Origin: Paraburkholderia youngii
Lineage (GTDB): Bacteria > Pseudomonadota > Gammaproteobacteria > Burkholderiales > Burkholderiaceae
Length of the DNA: 64,000 nucleotides
Assembly: GCF_013366925.1 (NCBI RefSeq)
Contig: NZ_JAALDK010000001.1
Location: 5,392,001-5,456,000, forward strand
Direction: 5' to 3'
The translations under genes were made by a program, and so were the position numbers. A model generated the notes under the pieces. It made no database searches. It was not told where the DNA came from and worked only from the letters and a program-made list of their open reading frames with translations. Positions 39,003-47,894 of this stretch are shown here, piece by piece. Each line of letters begins with the position of its first letter. The stretch's first letter is position 1.

Positions 39003-39848
39003 TCAGCCCAACGCGCGTTTGATGCGCGACTTCAGCAGCGCCCGGCGCAGCCGGCCGGTGCGCTCCGGCTCGCTGACCGCTAGCGCACCGTCGATGGCGG
39101 TGCCGCGGCGCAGGTAATAGCGGTCGAACGTCGCCTGCGTCATCCCCCACTTGTTGAGAAACTGGCGACGGCCGTCGTTCTTCACGATCTTGCCGGTGCT
39201 CTTCTGCTGGAAGTGATAGACGAGACTGTCGCCGACGCCGACGAACACGCGGCAGCCCGCGTCCCACAGCTTCATCGAGAAATCGTTGTCGCTGCTCATG
39301 CCGGGGCTCAGCTCGCTGCTGTAGCCGCCCACCTTGAACCACCAGTCGCGATGCACGAGCGTCGGCGGCCACGTCGCGCCGCGCCAGTCGGCACGCACGA
39401 GACTGGGCGCGGCAGCGACCAGCTCGTCGGCGCGAAACACCTGGGCATCGCGGCCGAAGTCGCGTACGACCACGCACGGATTGCCCGAATCGACCGGCTC
39501 GATCATCGTGCCCGACAACATGAACAGCCTGTCGGCCGGCATCTGCGCGAGACGCTTGACGAGCGCTTCATCCCATCCCGGGCAGCAGTACATGTCGTCG
39601 TTCATGTAGACGATGTAGTCCTGCGTCGCGCGCGCCGCCGCGATATTGACCGCGTGGCAGATGCCGATATTGCCGGGCGACGCCGTATGCTCGATGCCCT
39701 CGTCACGCACCCACGCGAGCGTGCCGTCCGAACCGTCGTTGACGTGCACGATGATCTGGTGCGGATACGTCGAATGACGGCGCAGGCTTTTGATCACGAG
39801 GCGCAGATAAGGCAGGTTGTTCCAGGTCGGGATGATGATTGAGAACAT
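39003..39848 (-). CDS. family 2 glycosyltransferase
   Basis: 281 residues starting MFSIIIPTWNNLPYLRLVIKSL. VNDGSDGTLAWV and the DxD-like MNDDMYC give the GT-A nucleotide-sugar fold, and SSDNDFSMKLWDAGCRVFV supplies the acceptor/base region. It probably adds a sugar in LPS core or O-antigen assembly. ATG 39848 begins the fold exactly; the frame is open upstream but not family-like. It opens the polysaccharide region and is divergent from the ligase-like gene. Confidence 0.9.
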   Translation of the reverse strand: MFSIIIPTWNNLPYLRLVIKSLRRHSTYPHQIIVHVNDGSDGTLAWVRDEGIEHTASPGNIGICHAVNIAAARATQDYIVYMNDDMYCCPGWDEALVKRLAQMPADRLFMLSGTMIEPVDSGNPCVVVRDFGRDAQVFRADELVAAAPSLVRADWRGATWPPTLVHRDWWFKVGGYSSELSPGMSSDNDFSMKLWDAGCRVFVGVGDSLVYHFQQKSTGKIVKNDGRRQFLNKWGMTQATFDRYYLRRGTAIDGALAVSEPERTGRLRRALLKSRIKRALG

Positions 39849-40138
39849 CGAGTCGGTCCGTTGAGCTGGGCGCGGGGCGCGGCATGCGCCGCGCGCCGGC
39901 CATGAATGTCGCGCGATTGTACCGCCCCCCGTCTGCGCGCACGACAGGCGCCGCCTGCCGCCGCCACGCCGAATACCGCGGGCCGACGGTACCTTACCGC
40001 GTGCGGCAGCAAGCATTCCGCAAGGTAGCGCATGGTTATAATCCGGATCGCTCTGCCGTCTTGAAAACCTCAAATGGTCCGGCGTCCCCTGCAATTTCAC
40101 CACCGGAACGGTAGTGTGCTCATCGATAACGTAGACCT

Positions 40139-41440
40139 ATGATTTTTGCTTCCAGTCTGGTCTGGCTCACGTCGGCCCTGCTGTTTCTCGCGCCCGCGGT
40201 CAATCTGATGTGGCGCGGCGGCACCGGCTACTGCTTTTTCGTACTCGTCGCGCTCGCGCTCGGCGCGGCCATCGTCAACCGGCGCATGCCGGGCTATTTC
40301 TCCGCGTTGCGCACCTATCGCTGGTTCACGATCGGCATGCTCGCGTTCGTCGTCGGGATCGGCGCGCAGCAGCTGGCGCTCGGCTACTGGCTGCCACGCG
40401 AACTCGACTCGGTCGCGCGCTTCGTGTTTGCGCTGCTGGTGTTCCTGCTGCTGCGCCAATTGCCGTCGCGCAATCTGCGCATGATCGGGTGGGGCTGTGC
40501 GGCCGGCGCGCTCGCGGTGGGCGCATGGGCGATCATCAATCAGCCGCCCGGCGGCTGGACCGATGCGAACCGTCTGAACAACTCGTACACGAACGCGATT
40601 CCGTTCGGCGATACCGCGCTGCTGCTCGCGTTCCTCTCGGTATTCACGCTCGGCTGGGACAATCCGCGCGACTGGCGCGTGCTCGTGCCGCGCGTGCTCG
40701 CGCTGGTGTCGGGCGGCTATGCGTCGTTTCTGTCGGGCTCGCGCGGCGGCTGGCTCGCGGTGCCGGTGTTCGTCGTGCTGCTAGGCATGCAGTACCACTG
40801 GTTCACGCGGAAAAAGCGCCTGCTGGTCGCGACGCTCGTGATCGTGATCGGCGCGGGGGGGCTGTTGTCGACCGAACGGGTCCAGAAGCGCTTCGCCGAA
40901 GTGCCGAACGATGTATCGATGATGCACAAGGGCGAAGACTTCACGGCCACCGGTCTGCGCCTGCAACTGTGGAACGCATCGCGGATGATCGTCGAGCGGC
41001 ATCCGCTGTGGGGCGTCGGCAAGGGCCATCTGGTCAACGAGCTCGGCGCGATGGCCAAGCGCGGCGAGGTGAAGGCCGAGATCGTCAACGAACGCGCGCA
41101 TAGCGACTTCTTCTCGACCCTGGCCGAGATGGGCGCGGTCGGCGTGATCTGCCTGCTGCTGTTCTACTACGGCATGACGGTGTATTTCTGGCGGCACCGG
41201 CATGCGAGCGACCCGGCGATTCGCGCCGCGTCGTATTCCGGTCTGGCGGTCGCGTCGAGCACGGTAATCTTCGGCCTCACGATCGACGTGCTGGTGCCGG
41301 TCATGGTGACGGTACTGCTCGCGCTGCTGGTAGCGACACTGCTGGCGATGATCGATGCACGCAAGCGCGAGCTGCGCAGCGAAGCGCCGGCCGCGCCGAC
41401 GCCAGCCGCGCTCGTGCGCGAGACGCAGCCGCGCGATTGA
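40139..41440 (+). CDS. O-antigen ligase/polymerase-like membrane protein (Wzy_C/WaaL family)
   Basis: 433 residues with about a dozen membrane helices. The large periplasmic loop carries the family motif region SGSRGGWLAVPVFVV and later ERHPLWGVGKGHLVNE with the conserved Arg and His (NERAHSDFFSTLAEMGAVG). WaaL joins O-antigen from undecaprenyl diphosphate to lipid A core; polymerases and other ligases share this fold, so the precise role is open. The position among core glycosyltransferases and msbA supports the ligase reading. Confidence 0.85.
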   Translation: MIFASSLVWLTSALLFLAPAVNLMWRGGTGYCFFVLVALALGAAIVNRRMPGYFSALRTYRWFTIGMLAFVVGIGAQQLALGYWLPRELDSVARFVFALLVFLLLRQLPSRNLRMIGWGCAAGALAVGAWAIINQPPGGWTDANRLNNSYTNAIPFGDTALLLAFLSVFTLGWDNPRDWRVLVPRVLALVSGGYASFLSGSRGGWLAVPVFVVLLGMQYHWFTRKKRLLVATLVIVIGAGGLLSTERVQKRFAEVPNDVSMMHKGEDFTATGLRLQLWNASRMIVERHPLWGVGKGHLVNELGAMAKRGEVKAEIVNERAHSDFFSTLAEMGAVGVICLLLFYYGMTVYFWRHRHASDPAIRAASYSGLAVASSTVIFGLTIDVLVPVMVTVLLALLVATLLAMIDARKRELRSEAPAAPTPAALVRETQPRD

Positions 41441-41485
41441 TTCCGATTCGACGAGAAGCGGCTGCCCGAGCGCGGAGCGCCGCCC

Positions 41486-42580
41486 TCATCCTCGCGTGAA
41501 CACCTCGTAAAGCGCCGCGACGTGCGCGTCGACGCTCGGGTCGTACACGAGGCTGTCGCGCGGCGCCGCGATGCGCGCGGCGCCGCTCTTCACGCGTTCG
41601 ACCGCCTGCCCGATCGCACGCTCGAAACTGCCCTCGGACTGCCGCGAAAACTCGATCTTCGCGGCGCCGGTCACGGTCTCCGCCGAGCCGACGTTGTCGG
41701 CGATCACGAGCGGCGTGCCGCACATCACCGACTCGACACCGACGAGCCCGAACGGCTCGTACGCCGACGCGACGACCGTGAAATCGGCGGCCGCGAACAG
41801 CTTTTCGATCTCTTTGCTGTAACCCGCGTAACGAATTGTGTCGCCAGTTTTGGGCACCGGGCGGCCCGCGACGACGAGACAGACCGGCAGCGTCGTGCCC
41901 GAGAAAAACGCTTCGAGCAACGGATAGCCCTTGCGCTCGTGACTCGTCGACGAGAACACGAACATCACGCGATCGTCGGGCACGCCGAGCTGGCGGCGCA
42001 CGGCCGCGCGCGCGGCGGCGTCGAGCGGCTTGAAGCGGGCGGTGTCGACGGGCGGATAAAGCACGTCGATGCGCGCTGCCGGCACGTGATAGAAACGCTG
42101 CAACTCGCGGCTCATCAATTGCGAATGCGCGACGATCGCGCGCGCCCGCGTGTAGACGCGCCGCTCGAGCTCGATTTGCCATTCGTCGCTGCGGCGCGCG
42201 GTGCGGCCCGCGGCTTCGAGCGAACCCGGATGCGTTCCGCCGCACAATGCGACGTCGGCATGCGTCGAGTGATTGATCGAGAACACGCACGCCGGACGAT
42301 GCCGCTTCAAACGCTGCTTCAGACGCCAGTCGAACGCGAGGTTGCGCAGCTTGCGCGGCGCCCAGCGCACGTTGAGCGGCTGGGCATCGATCCACGCGGC
42401 CTCGGGAAGCGCCTCGTCGATCTCGCGCGCGAACAGCGTCGGGCGCAGACCGAGCCGATGCAGGCCGGCGATCACGTCGCGCGTGTAGCGCTCGGCGCCG
42501 CCGCTGTTCTTCAGCGCCTGGGCGGTCAGCGCGATGTCGGTGAGGGGCCGCTGGTTCGGGTCGAGGGTCGGCTCTGACAA
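41486..42580 (-). CDS. family 4 glycosyltransferase
   Basis: About 364 residues. The GT-B fold shows DIALTAQALKNSGGAERYTRD near the N-terminus, RIDVLYPPVDTARFKP and VMFVFSSTSHERKGYPLLEAF in the linker, and the donor-site EPFGLVGVESVMCGTPLVIAD (the E-x7-E motif). It probably acts in LPS core or O-antigen assembly. No ATG precedes the fold; I chose TTG at 42580, and another TTG 22 codons earlier is possible. It is convergent with the ligase-like gene (45 bp). Confidence 0.87.
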   Translation of the reverse strand: MSEPTLDPNQRPLTDIALTAQALKNSGGAERYTRDVIAGLHRLGLRPTLFAREIDEALPEAAWIDAQPLNVRWAPRKLRNLAFDWRLKQRLKRHRPACVFSINHSTHADVALCGGTHPGSLEAAGRTARRSDEWQIELERRVYTRARAIVAHSQLMSRELQRFYHVPAARIDVLYPPVDTARFKPLDAAARAAVRRQLGVPDDRVMFVFSSTSHERKGYPLLEAFFSGTTLPVCLVVAGRPVPKTGDTIRYAGYSKEIEKLFAAADFTVVASAYEPFGLVGVESVMCGTPLVIADNVGSAETVTGAAKIEFSRQSEGSFERAIGQAVERVKSGAARIAAPRDSLVYDPSVDAHVAALYEVFTRG

Positions 42581-42762
42581 GGATCGGTCTCGGTGAGGCG
42601 CACGCGCGGACGAGTCCGCGGGTGCGCAGTTTCGGGGCAGCGGCAATTGTAAAGGATGGATTTCGCCGGGTTCAGCTCGCGGGGGCTCGGGTTTGCCGTG
42701 CGCGTCGCGCGGCGCGGCCGTCAGCGGCTAGAATCTAGGCCAATCGCTTTCTCCCCGACTCC

Positions 42763-43788
42763 ATGACCGATAGCCTGGCGCACCTCGCACCCCCTGCAAC
42801 CGCAGACACCGCCCGCCCCCTCGTCTCGATGCTCGTGATCGCCTACAACCAGGCAGAGCAGATCGGCGACGCCGTGCGCAGCGCGCTCGCGCAAACCTAC
42901 GAGCCGCTCGAAATCATCGTCTCCGACGACGCGTCCCGCGACGCGACCTACGCCGCGATCGAAGCGGCGCTCGCCGGCTACAGCGGGCCGCATCGCGTGA
43001 TCGCGCGGCGCAATCTGGTGAACCAGGGCATCAGCGCGCACCTGTCGCAACTCGCGCAGTTGGCGCAGGGCGAGTTGCTGTTCGTCGCAGCCGGCGACGA
43101 CATGTCGGCGCCCGAGCGCTGCGAGCGCGTCGTCGACTGCTGGCTCGCGCATGGGCGCCGCCCCGACCTGATCGCGACCGATCTCGCCGACATGGACGAA
43201 ACGGGTCACGTGCACGAGCGCGTGAGCCCGACCGAGCTCGACCGCTATCGCAGCTTCGACGACTGGCTCGTCGAGCGTCCGTGGCTGATCGGCGCCGCGC
43301 ATACGTGGTCGCGACGCCTGATCGAGCGCTTCGGGCCGATGCTGCCGGGCGCCGCGGCCGAGGATCAGATCATGGTGCTGCGCGCGATCCTATCGGGCGG
43401 CGCGATCAGTCTGCGCGAGCCGCTGGTGCGCTACCGGCGCGGCGGACTCTCGCGCAAGCGTCGCTACCAGTCGGTCGACGAGCTGATCGCGCGGATGCGG
43501 CAGAGCAATCGCTACGGACTCGCGGAACTTGCGCAGCTGCAGCGCGATGCTCAGATCGCCGGCGTCGGCGAACGCATGCGCGCGGCGATGGCGCCGAAGC
43601 TCGCGCGCGAGCAGTTCATCCATGCGATGTTCGAAGCGGGCAGTCTTGGCGAACGCATTGGTCTCGTGACGCGCAGCGCCGGCGTGAAGCTCGGGCTGCG
43701 GATTCGGATGTTTCTGTATGCGAGTTGCCCGGTGGTCTATGCACCGGGCATCTGGCTCAAGCGGCTCGTGCGGGGCGGAAAGGCCTGA
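42763..43788 (+). CDS. family 2 glycosyltransferase
   Basis: 341 residues. RPLVSMLVIAYNQAEQIGDAVRSALAQTYEPLEIIVSDDASRD is a classic GT2 opening; the DxD-type motif is in AAGDDMSAPERC, and AAAEDQIMVLRAIL follows. The C-terminal third is helical and basic with a possible amphipathic membrane-association segment (RIRMFLYASCPVVYAPGIW). It probably works in polysaccharide assembly. It is divergent from the GT4 gene and convergent with the next glycosyltransferase (57 bp). Confidence 0.9.
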   Translation: MTDSLAHLAPPATADTARPLVSMLVIAYNQAEQIGDAVRSALAQTYEPLEIIVSDDASRDATYAAIEAALAGYSGPHRVIARRNLVNQGISAHLSQLAQLAQGELLFVAAGDDMSAPERCERVVDCWLAHGRRPDLIATDLADMDETGHVHERVSPTELDRYRSFDDWLVERPWLIGAAHTWSRRLIERFGPMLPGAAAEDQIMVLRAILSGGAISLREPLVRYRRGGLSRKRRYQSVDELIARMRQSNRYGLAELAQLQRDAQIAGVGERMRAAMAPKLAREQFIHAMFEAGSLGERIGLVTRSAGVKLGLRIRMFLYASCPVVYAPGIWLKRLVRGGKA

Positions 43789-43845
43789 AGACGACAGTAA
43801 GGTCTGACCGCGCTTTGCGGCTCGATGCGGCGCGGCTCACGAAAC

Positions 43846-44886
43846 TCAGCGCGACGCGCCCCGCCGCTGCCGCAAGCGTCGCGCGAGACCCGGCCTTCGC
43901 AGTTCGACGCCGAAGCTCAGCACACTCGCGCGCAAGCGCCGCAGCATCTTCACCGAGCGCACGAAGGTCTCGCCGGTGTGACTGATCATCACGAACTCGA
44001 ACGCGCCGCGCCAGCTCGCGACACCGCGCGAAAACGCGTACATGTCGTGACGCGCATCGACGGGCAGCTCGGCGCCGAAGCGGCGCGTGAACACCCGCAC
44101 CTGATCCGCGATGGCTTCGATCTGCCGCCGCCGGCTCGCGCCGCGCCGCCGTGCCGCCTCGGCGCCGCATTCGTCACGCACCGCGCGCTCGTTGGTCGCG
44201 CTCGCGCCGACCGCGTTGCCGTCATGCTGCCGATACTTCAGATGCGGCGCCGCGACGTGGCGAATCTCGCCGAACGACGCAACCACCATCGCGAGCCACC
44301 AGTCGTGCATCACGATGCCGGGCGGGAACGGCAGTGCGCGATCGAGCGCCGCGCGGTTGACGAGCATCGCGCAGCCGGGCACATGGTTGCTCAGCAGAAA
44401 ATCGCGCAAGCGCGTCGCGCAGCGCGACTTCGCGGTGATATCGAACAGCGAGCGCGACAGACGGCACAGCGTCGAGTCGACGAGCTCGATGTCGCAGAAC
44501 GCGAGCGCCGGCGTGGCGGCGCCGTCGCCCGCGCTTTCCGCGCGCCGCACCTCCCGCATCAGATCGGCGACTTTCTCGGGCGCCCAGACGTCGTCCTGGT
44601 CGGCAAGCGCGATGTAGTCGCCGCGGCAGCCGGCGAGCGCGCGCTCGAAATTGCCGACGATGCCCGCCCGTGTGCCATCGCCGACGAGCCGCACCGGCAC
44701 GCGTCCCGTATACGACGCGAGCAGTTCGCGGGTGCCGTCGCAGGATGCGTCGTCGGATACCACGACTTCGAGATGCGGCCAGCTCTGCGCTTCGAGCGAA
44801 GCCAGCAGCTCGGGCAGATAAGTGCGGCCGTTGTACGTCGCGAGCGCGATGGAGACGAGCGGCTTGCTCGGATCGTCGTCAAACAT
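43846..44886 (-). CDS. family 2 glycosyltransferase (rhamnosyltransferase-like)
   Basis: 346 residues. PLVSIALATYNGRTYLPELLASLEAQSWPHLEVVVSDDASCDGT opens the GT-A fold; ALADQDDVWAPEKV is the metal/nucleotide-sugar motif typical of rhamnosyltransferase-like GT2s; PGIVMHDWWLAMVVASFG is the acceptor-side block. ATG 44886 (MFDDDPSKP) was chosen; another ATG is 15 codons earlier. It follows msbA on the same strand after 149 bp, so the two may share a transcript. Confidence 0.9.
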   Translation of the reverse strand: MFDDDPSKPLVSIALATYNGRTYLPELLASLEAQSWPHLEVVVSDDASCDGTRELLASYTGRVPVRLVGDGTRAGIVGNFERALAGCRGDYIALADQDDVWAPEKVADLMREVRRAESAGDGAATPALAFCDIELVDSTLCRLSRSLFDITAKSRCATRLRDFLLSNHVPGCAMLVNRAALDRALPFPPGIVMHDWWLAMVVASFGEIRHVAAPHLKYRQHDGNAVGASATNERAVRDECGAEAARRRGASRRRQIEAIADQVRVFTRRFGAELPVDARHDMYAFSRGVASWRGAFEFVMISHTGETFVRSVKMLRRLRASVLSFGVELRRPGLARRLRQRRGASR

Positions 44887-45035
44887 AGGCAGTCGATTTC
44901 CGCCAGGCGGACCGTGATTGCCCGCCAGCATGCGATGAGCGCCGAAAATGCGCAACCAATTGAGACTTAAACGCAACACCGGCCCAGATAATGGGCCGGA
45001 TAGGCGATTAGCGGTTGGGGCCGCAATGTGCCGGA

Positions 45036-46829
45036 TCAAACCGGGCTTTGCTGGAACTGGATCCGATGCAGATGCGCGTACAGGCCGTCGTGCTCGAGCA
45101 GCTCGCGATGGCTGCCACGCTCGACGATCCGGCCCGCCTCCATCACGAGGATGCGGTCGGCGCGCTCGATGGTCGACAGCCGGTGCGCGATCACGAGCGT
45201 CGTGCGGCCCTTCATCAGCGTTTCGAGCGCCGCCTGCACGTGGCGCTCGGACTCTGAATCGAGCGCCGACGTCGCTTCGTCGAGAATCAGAATCGGCGCG
45301 TCCTTGTAGATCGCGCGCGCGATCGCGAGACGCTGGCGCTGGCCGCCCGACAGCATCATGCCGTTGTCGCCGACGAGCGTCTCGATGCCCTGCGGCATCG
45401 CCTGCACGGTGTCCCACAGGTTCGCCGCACGCAACGCCGCCTTGACCTTCTCCGCATCGACCTCCTGACCGTACGCGACGTTGTGCGCGATCGTGTCGTT
45501 GAACAGCACGACGTCCTGGCTCACCATCGCGATCTGGCTGCGCAGCGCGTGCAGGTCGTACTCGGGCAGCGCGACGCCGTCGACCAGGATCGCGCCGCCG
45601 GTCGGATCGAAGAAGCGCGGCAGCAGGTTCACGAGTGTGGTCTTGCCGCTGCCCGACGGACCCGCAAGCGCGACCATCTCGCCCGGGGCGACCTTGAACG
45701 ACACCTGGTCGAGCGTGTGACGGTTGTGCGTGGAGCTGGTGCCGTAGTTGAACGACACGTCGCGGAACTCGACCTCGCCGCGCGCGCGAGCAAGGGGCCT
45801 ACCGCCGCCCTTCGGCTCGGCGGGCTCGTCGATCAGACCGAAGATCAGCTCGGCCGCGGTCATACCACGCTGCAACGGCTGGTTCACGTCCATCAGATGC
45901 TTGAGCGGCGAGATGATGAGCAGCATCGACGTGACGAACGCGACGAAGCCGCCGACCGTCGTCTGGTCCGATGACGACTGCACCACCGCGATCGTGATCA
46001 CGACCGCGAGCGCGATCGACGCGAGGAACTGCGTCAACGGCTGCGCGAGGCCGCCGGACACCGTCATGCGCATCGCGTAGCCGCGCAGGCGCCGGCTCAT
46101 CGAGTTGAAGCGGTCCATCTCGTACTGCTCGCCGTTATGCACCTTGACGACCTTGTAGCCGCCCACCGTCTCCTCGACGATGTACGACAGCTCGTTGGTG
46201 AGCAGCTGATGCTCGCGGTTCAGGCGCCGCAGCCGGCGATTGATCTTGCCGACCAGCCAGCCGATGCCCGGCAGCAGCACCGCGACGATCAACGTCAGGC
46301 GCCAGTTCAGATAGAACAGATAGCCGAGCAGGAAGATCACCGTCAGCGAGTCGCGCACGAGCGTGACCATCACGCTCAGCAGCACGTTCAGAATCTGGTT
46401 GACCTCGAAGACGATCGCGTTGATCACCGTGCTCGCGGTTTCGCGCTGGAAGAACGCGACGCTCGTGTGGATCATGCGGTCGAACATCTTCAGACGCAGC
46501 TCGAGCAGGATCTTGTTCGACACGTACGCGAGCAGATAGCCGGACGCATACTGCGACACGCCGCGAATCAGCGCGAGGCCGATCACCGCGATCGGCACGA
46601 GCCACTTGGTCTTGTCGACCGCGTGCGAGCCGAAGCCCTTGTCGAGCAGTGGCTTGAGCAGCGCGGGAATGGCGGCGTCGGTGCCGGCGCTCACTGCCAT
46701 CGCGACGATCGCGCCGAGCACGACCCACAGCAGCGGCTTGATGAATGGCCACAGGCGCCGCAGGACGACGGCCGGCGACGACGCATCGCCTGAACCCATG
46801 GGTTTGCTTAACGTTGGCTTCGCGCTCAA
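45036..46829 (-). CDS. msbA: lipid A/phospholipid flippase MsbA
   Basis: 597 residues, a half-size ABC exporter. Six membrane helices lie in the first ~320 residues. The nucleotide-binding domain has Walker A GPSGSGKT, the Q loop, signature [15 protein letters not shown], Walker [12 protein letters not shown] and the H-loop His (IAHRLS). It flips lipid A-core across the inner membrane. The TTG at 46829 has AGAGGA five bases before it; the first ATG is ten codons in, without a ribosome site. Its place among glycosyltransferases and the ligase-like gene is the usual setting. Confidence 0.94.
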   Translation of the reverse strand: MSAKPTLSKPMGSGDASSPAVVLRRLWPFIKPLLWVVLGAIVAMAVSAGTDAAIPALLKPLLDKGFGSHAVDKTKWLVPIAVIGLALIRGVSQYASGYLLAYVSNKILLELRLKMFDRMIHTSVAFFQRETASTVINAIVFEVNQILNVLLSVMVTLVRDSLTVIFLLGYLFYLNWRLTLIVAVLLPGIGWLVGKINRRLRRLNREHQLLTNELSYIVEETVGGYKVVKVHNGEQYEMDRFNSMSRRLRGYAMRMTVSGGLAQPLTQFLASIALAVVITIAVVQSSSDQTTVGGFVAFVTSMLLIISPLKHLMDVNQPLQRGMTAAELIFGLIDEPAEPKGGGRPLARARGEVEFRDVSFNYGTSSTHNRHTLDQVSFKVAPGEMVALAGPSGSGKTTLVNLLPRFFDPTGGAILVDGVALPEYDLHALRSQIAMVSQDVVLFNDTIAHNVAYGQEVDAEKVKAALRAANLWDTVQAMPQGIETLVGDNGMMLSGGQRQRLAIARAIYKDAPILILDEATSALDSESERHVQAALETLMKGRTTLVIAHRLSTIERADRILVMEAGRIVERGSHRELLEHDGLYAHLHRIQFQQSPV

Positions 46830-47074
46830 GGAATCCTCTGGAAATGCGGAACGGCGAGCACGCGGCGCAGGGTTGGGTGGCCGCGTGGAATATCAAAAAA
46901 GAGCATTGTAATCGGTTGCAGATGACGGCCGGCGCTCGGCGCGCGACGGCATGCGCGCAACACCTTGGCCGATACGCGCTGTGGTGCAGGGCCGGATGGG
47001 ATGTGTATACTCGCTGCTCGATTGCCGGGTCGCGGGGCCCCGCTCCGTCACTTCGTCCTCCACGCAACTCAGGT

Positions 47075-47836
47075 ATGCAAGAAACCACTCTTGGCGTTGC
47101 CATCATCACCCGGAACGCGGCGGCGCGGCTCGCCGAATGCCTGCAGGCCGTGGCCTTCGCCGATCAGATCGTCGTGATCGACGGCGGCAGCACCGACGGC
47201 ACCGCCGACATCGCCCGCGCGCACGGCGCGCGTGTCATCGAGCAAACGGACTGGCCGGGCTTCGGCCCGCAAAAGAACCGTGCGGTCGATGCACTGACCA
47301 CCAGCTGGGTCCTGTCGCTCGACGCCGACGAAATCGTCACGCCGGAACTTGCCGCATCGATTCGCGCGGCGCTCGCCGCGCCCGCCGCCGACGTCTACGC
47401 GGTGGACCGTCTGTCGAGCTTCTGCGGCCAATGGGTTCATCACAGCGGCTGGTATCCGGACTGGATTCCGCGCCTTTTCAAACGCGGCACCGCGCGTTTC
47501 TCCGACGATCTCGTGCACGAGCGCCTCGTGTTCGATACGCCCGCGCAACGCCTGACCGGCAAGCTGATGCACTACTCGTACGAGGACTTCGAGGGCGTGC
47601 TGCGCAAGCTCGACGCGTATTCAACGGCCGGCGCACGGCAGCGTTACGAGGCCGGGCAGAAAGGCAGCATTCGCCTTGCGATCGGGCGCGGCCTGTGGGC
47701 GTTCGTACGGACTTATCTGCTGCGGCGCGGTTTTCTGGATGGCCGCGCCGGGCTGATGATCGCGCTGTTCAATGCGGAGACGGTGTACTACCGGTTTCTG
47801 AAGCTGGCGCGGCTGGAAAAAACGGGCGGGCGATAA
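47075..47836 (+). CDS. family 2 glycosyltransferase, WaaE/KdtX-like LPS core glucosyltransferase
   Basis: 253 residues. LGVAIITRNAAARLAECLQAVAFADQIVVIDGGSTDGT, WPGFGPQKNRAVDA, SLDADEIVTPELA and DLVHERLVFD match the WaaE/KdtX core beta-1,4-glucosyltransferase group, which adds glucose to heptose I. The usual DSGSTDGT appears as DGGSTDGT, a conservative change. It is divergent from msbA and convergent with dnaE (58 bp). Confidence 0.9.
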   Translation: MQETTLGVAIITRNAAARLAECLQAVAFADQIVVIDGGSTDGTADIARAHGARVIEQTDWPGFGPQKNRAVDALTTSWVLSLDADEIVTPELAASIRAALAAPAADVYAVDRLSSFCGQWVHHSGWYPDWIPRLFKRGTARFSDDLVHERLVFDTPAQRLTGKLMHYSYEDFEGVLRKLDAYSTAGARQRYEAGQKGSIRLAIGRGLWAFVRTYLLRRGFLDGRAGLMIALFNAETVYYRFLKLARLEKTGGR

Positions 47837-47894
47837 GCTGAGCTCAGATTAGCCGGTACACGCGGCACCGGCCGATCCACACCGCCTACCTCGC

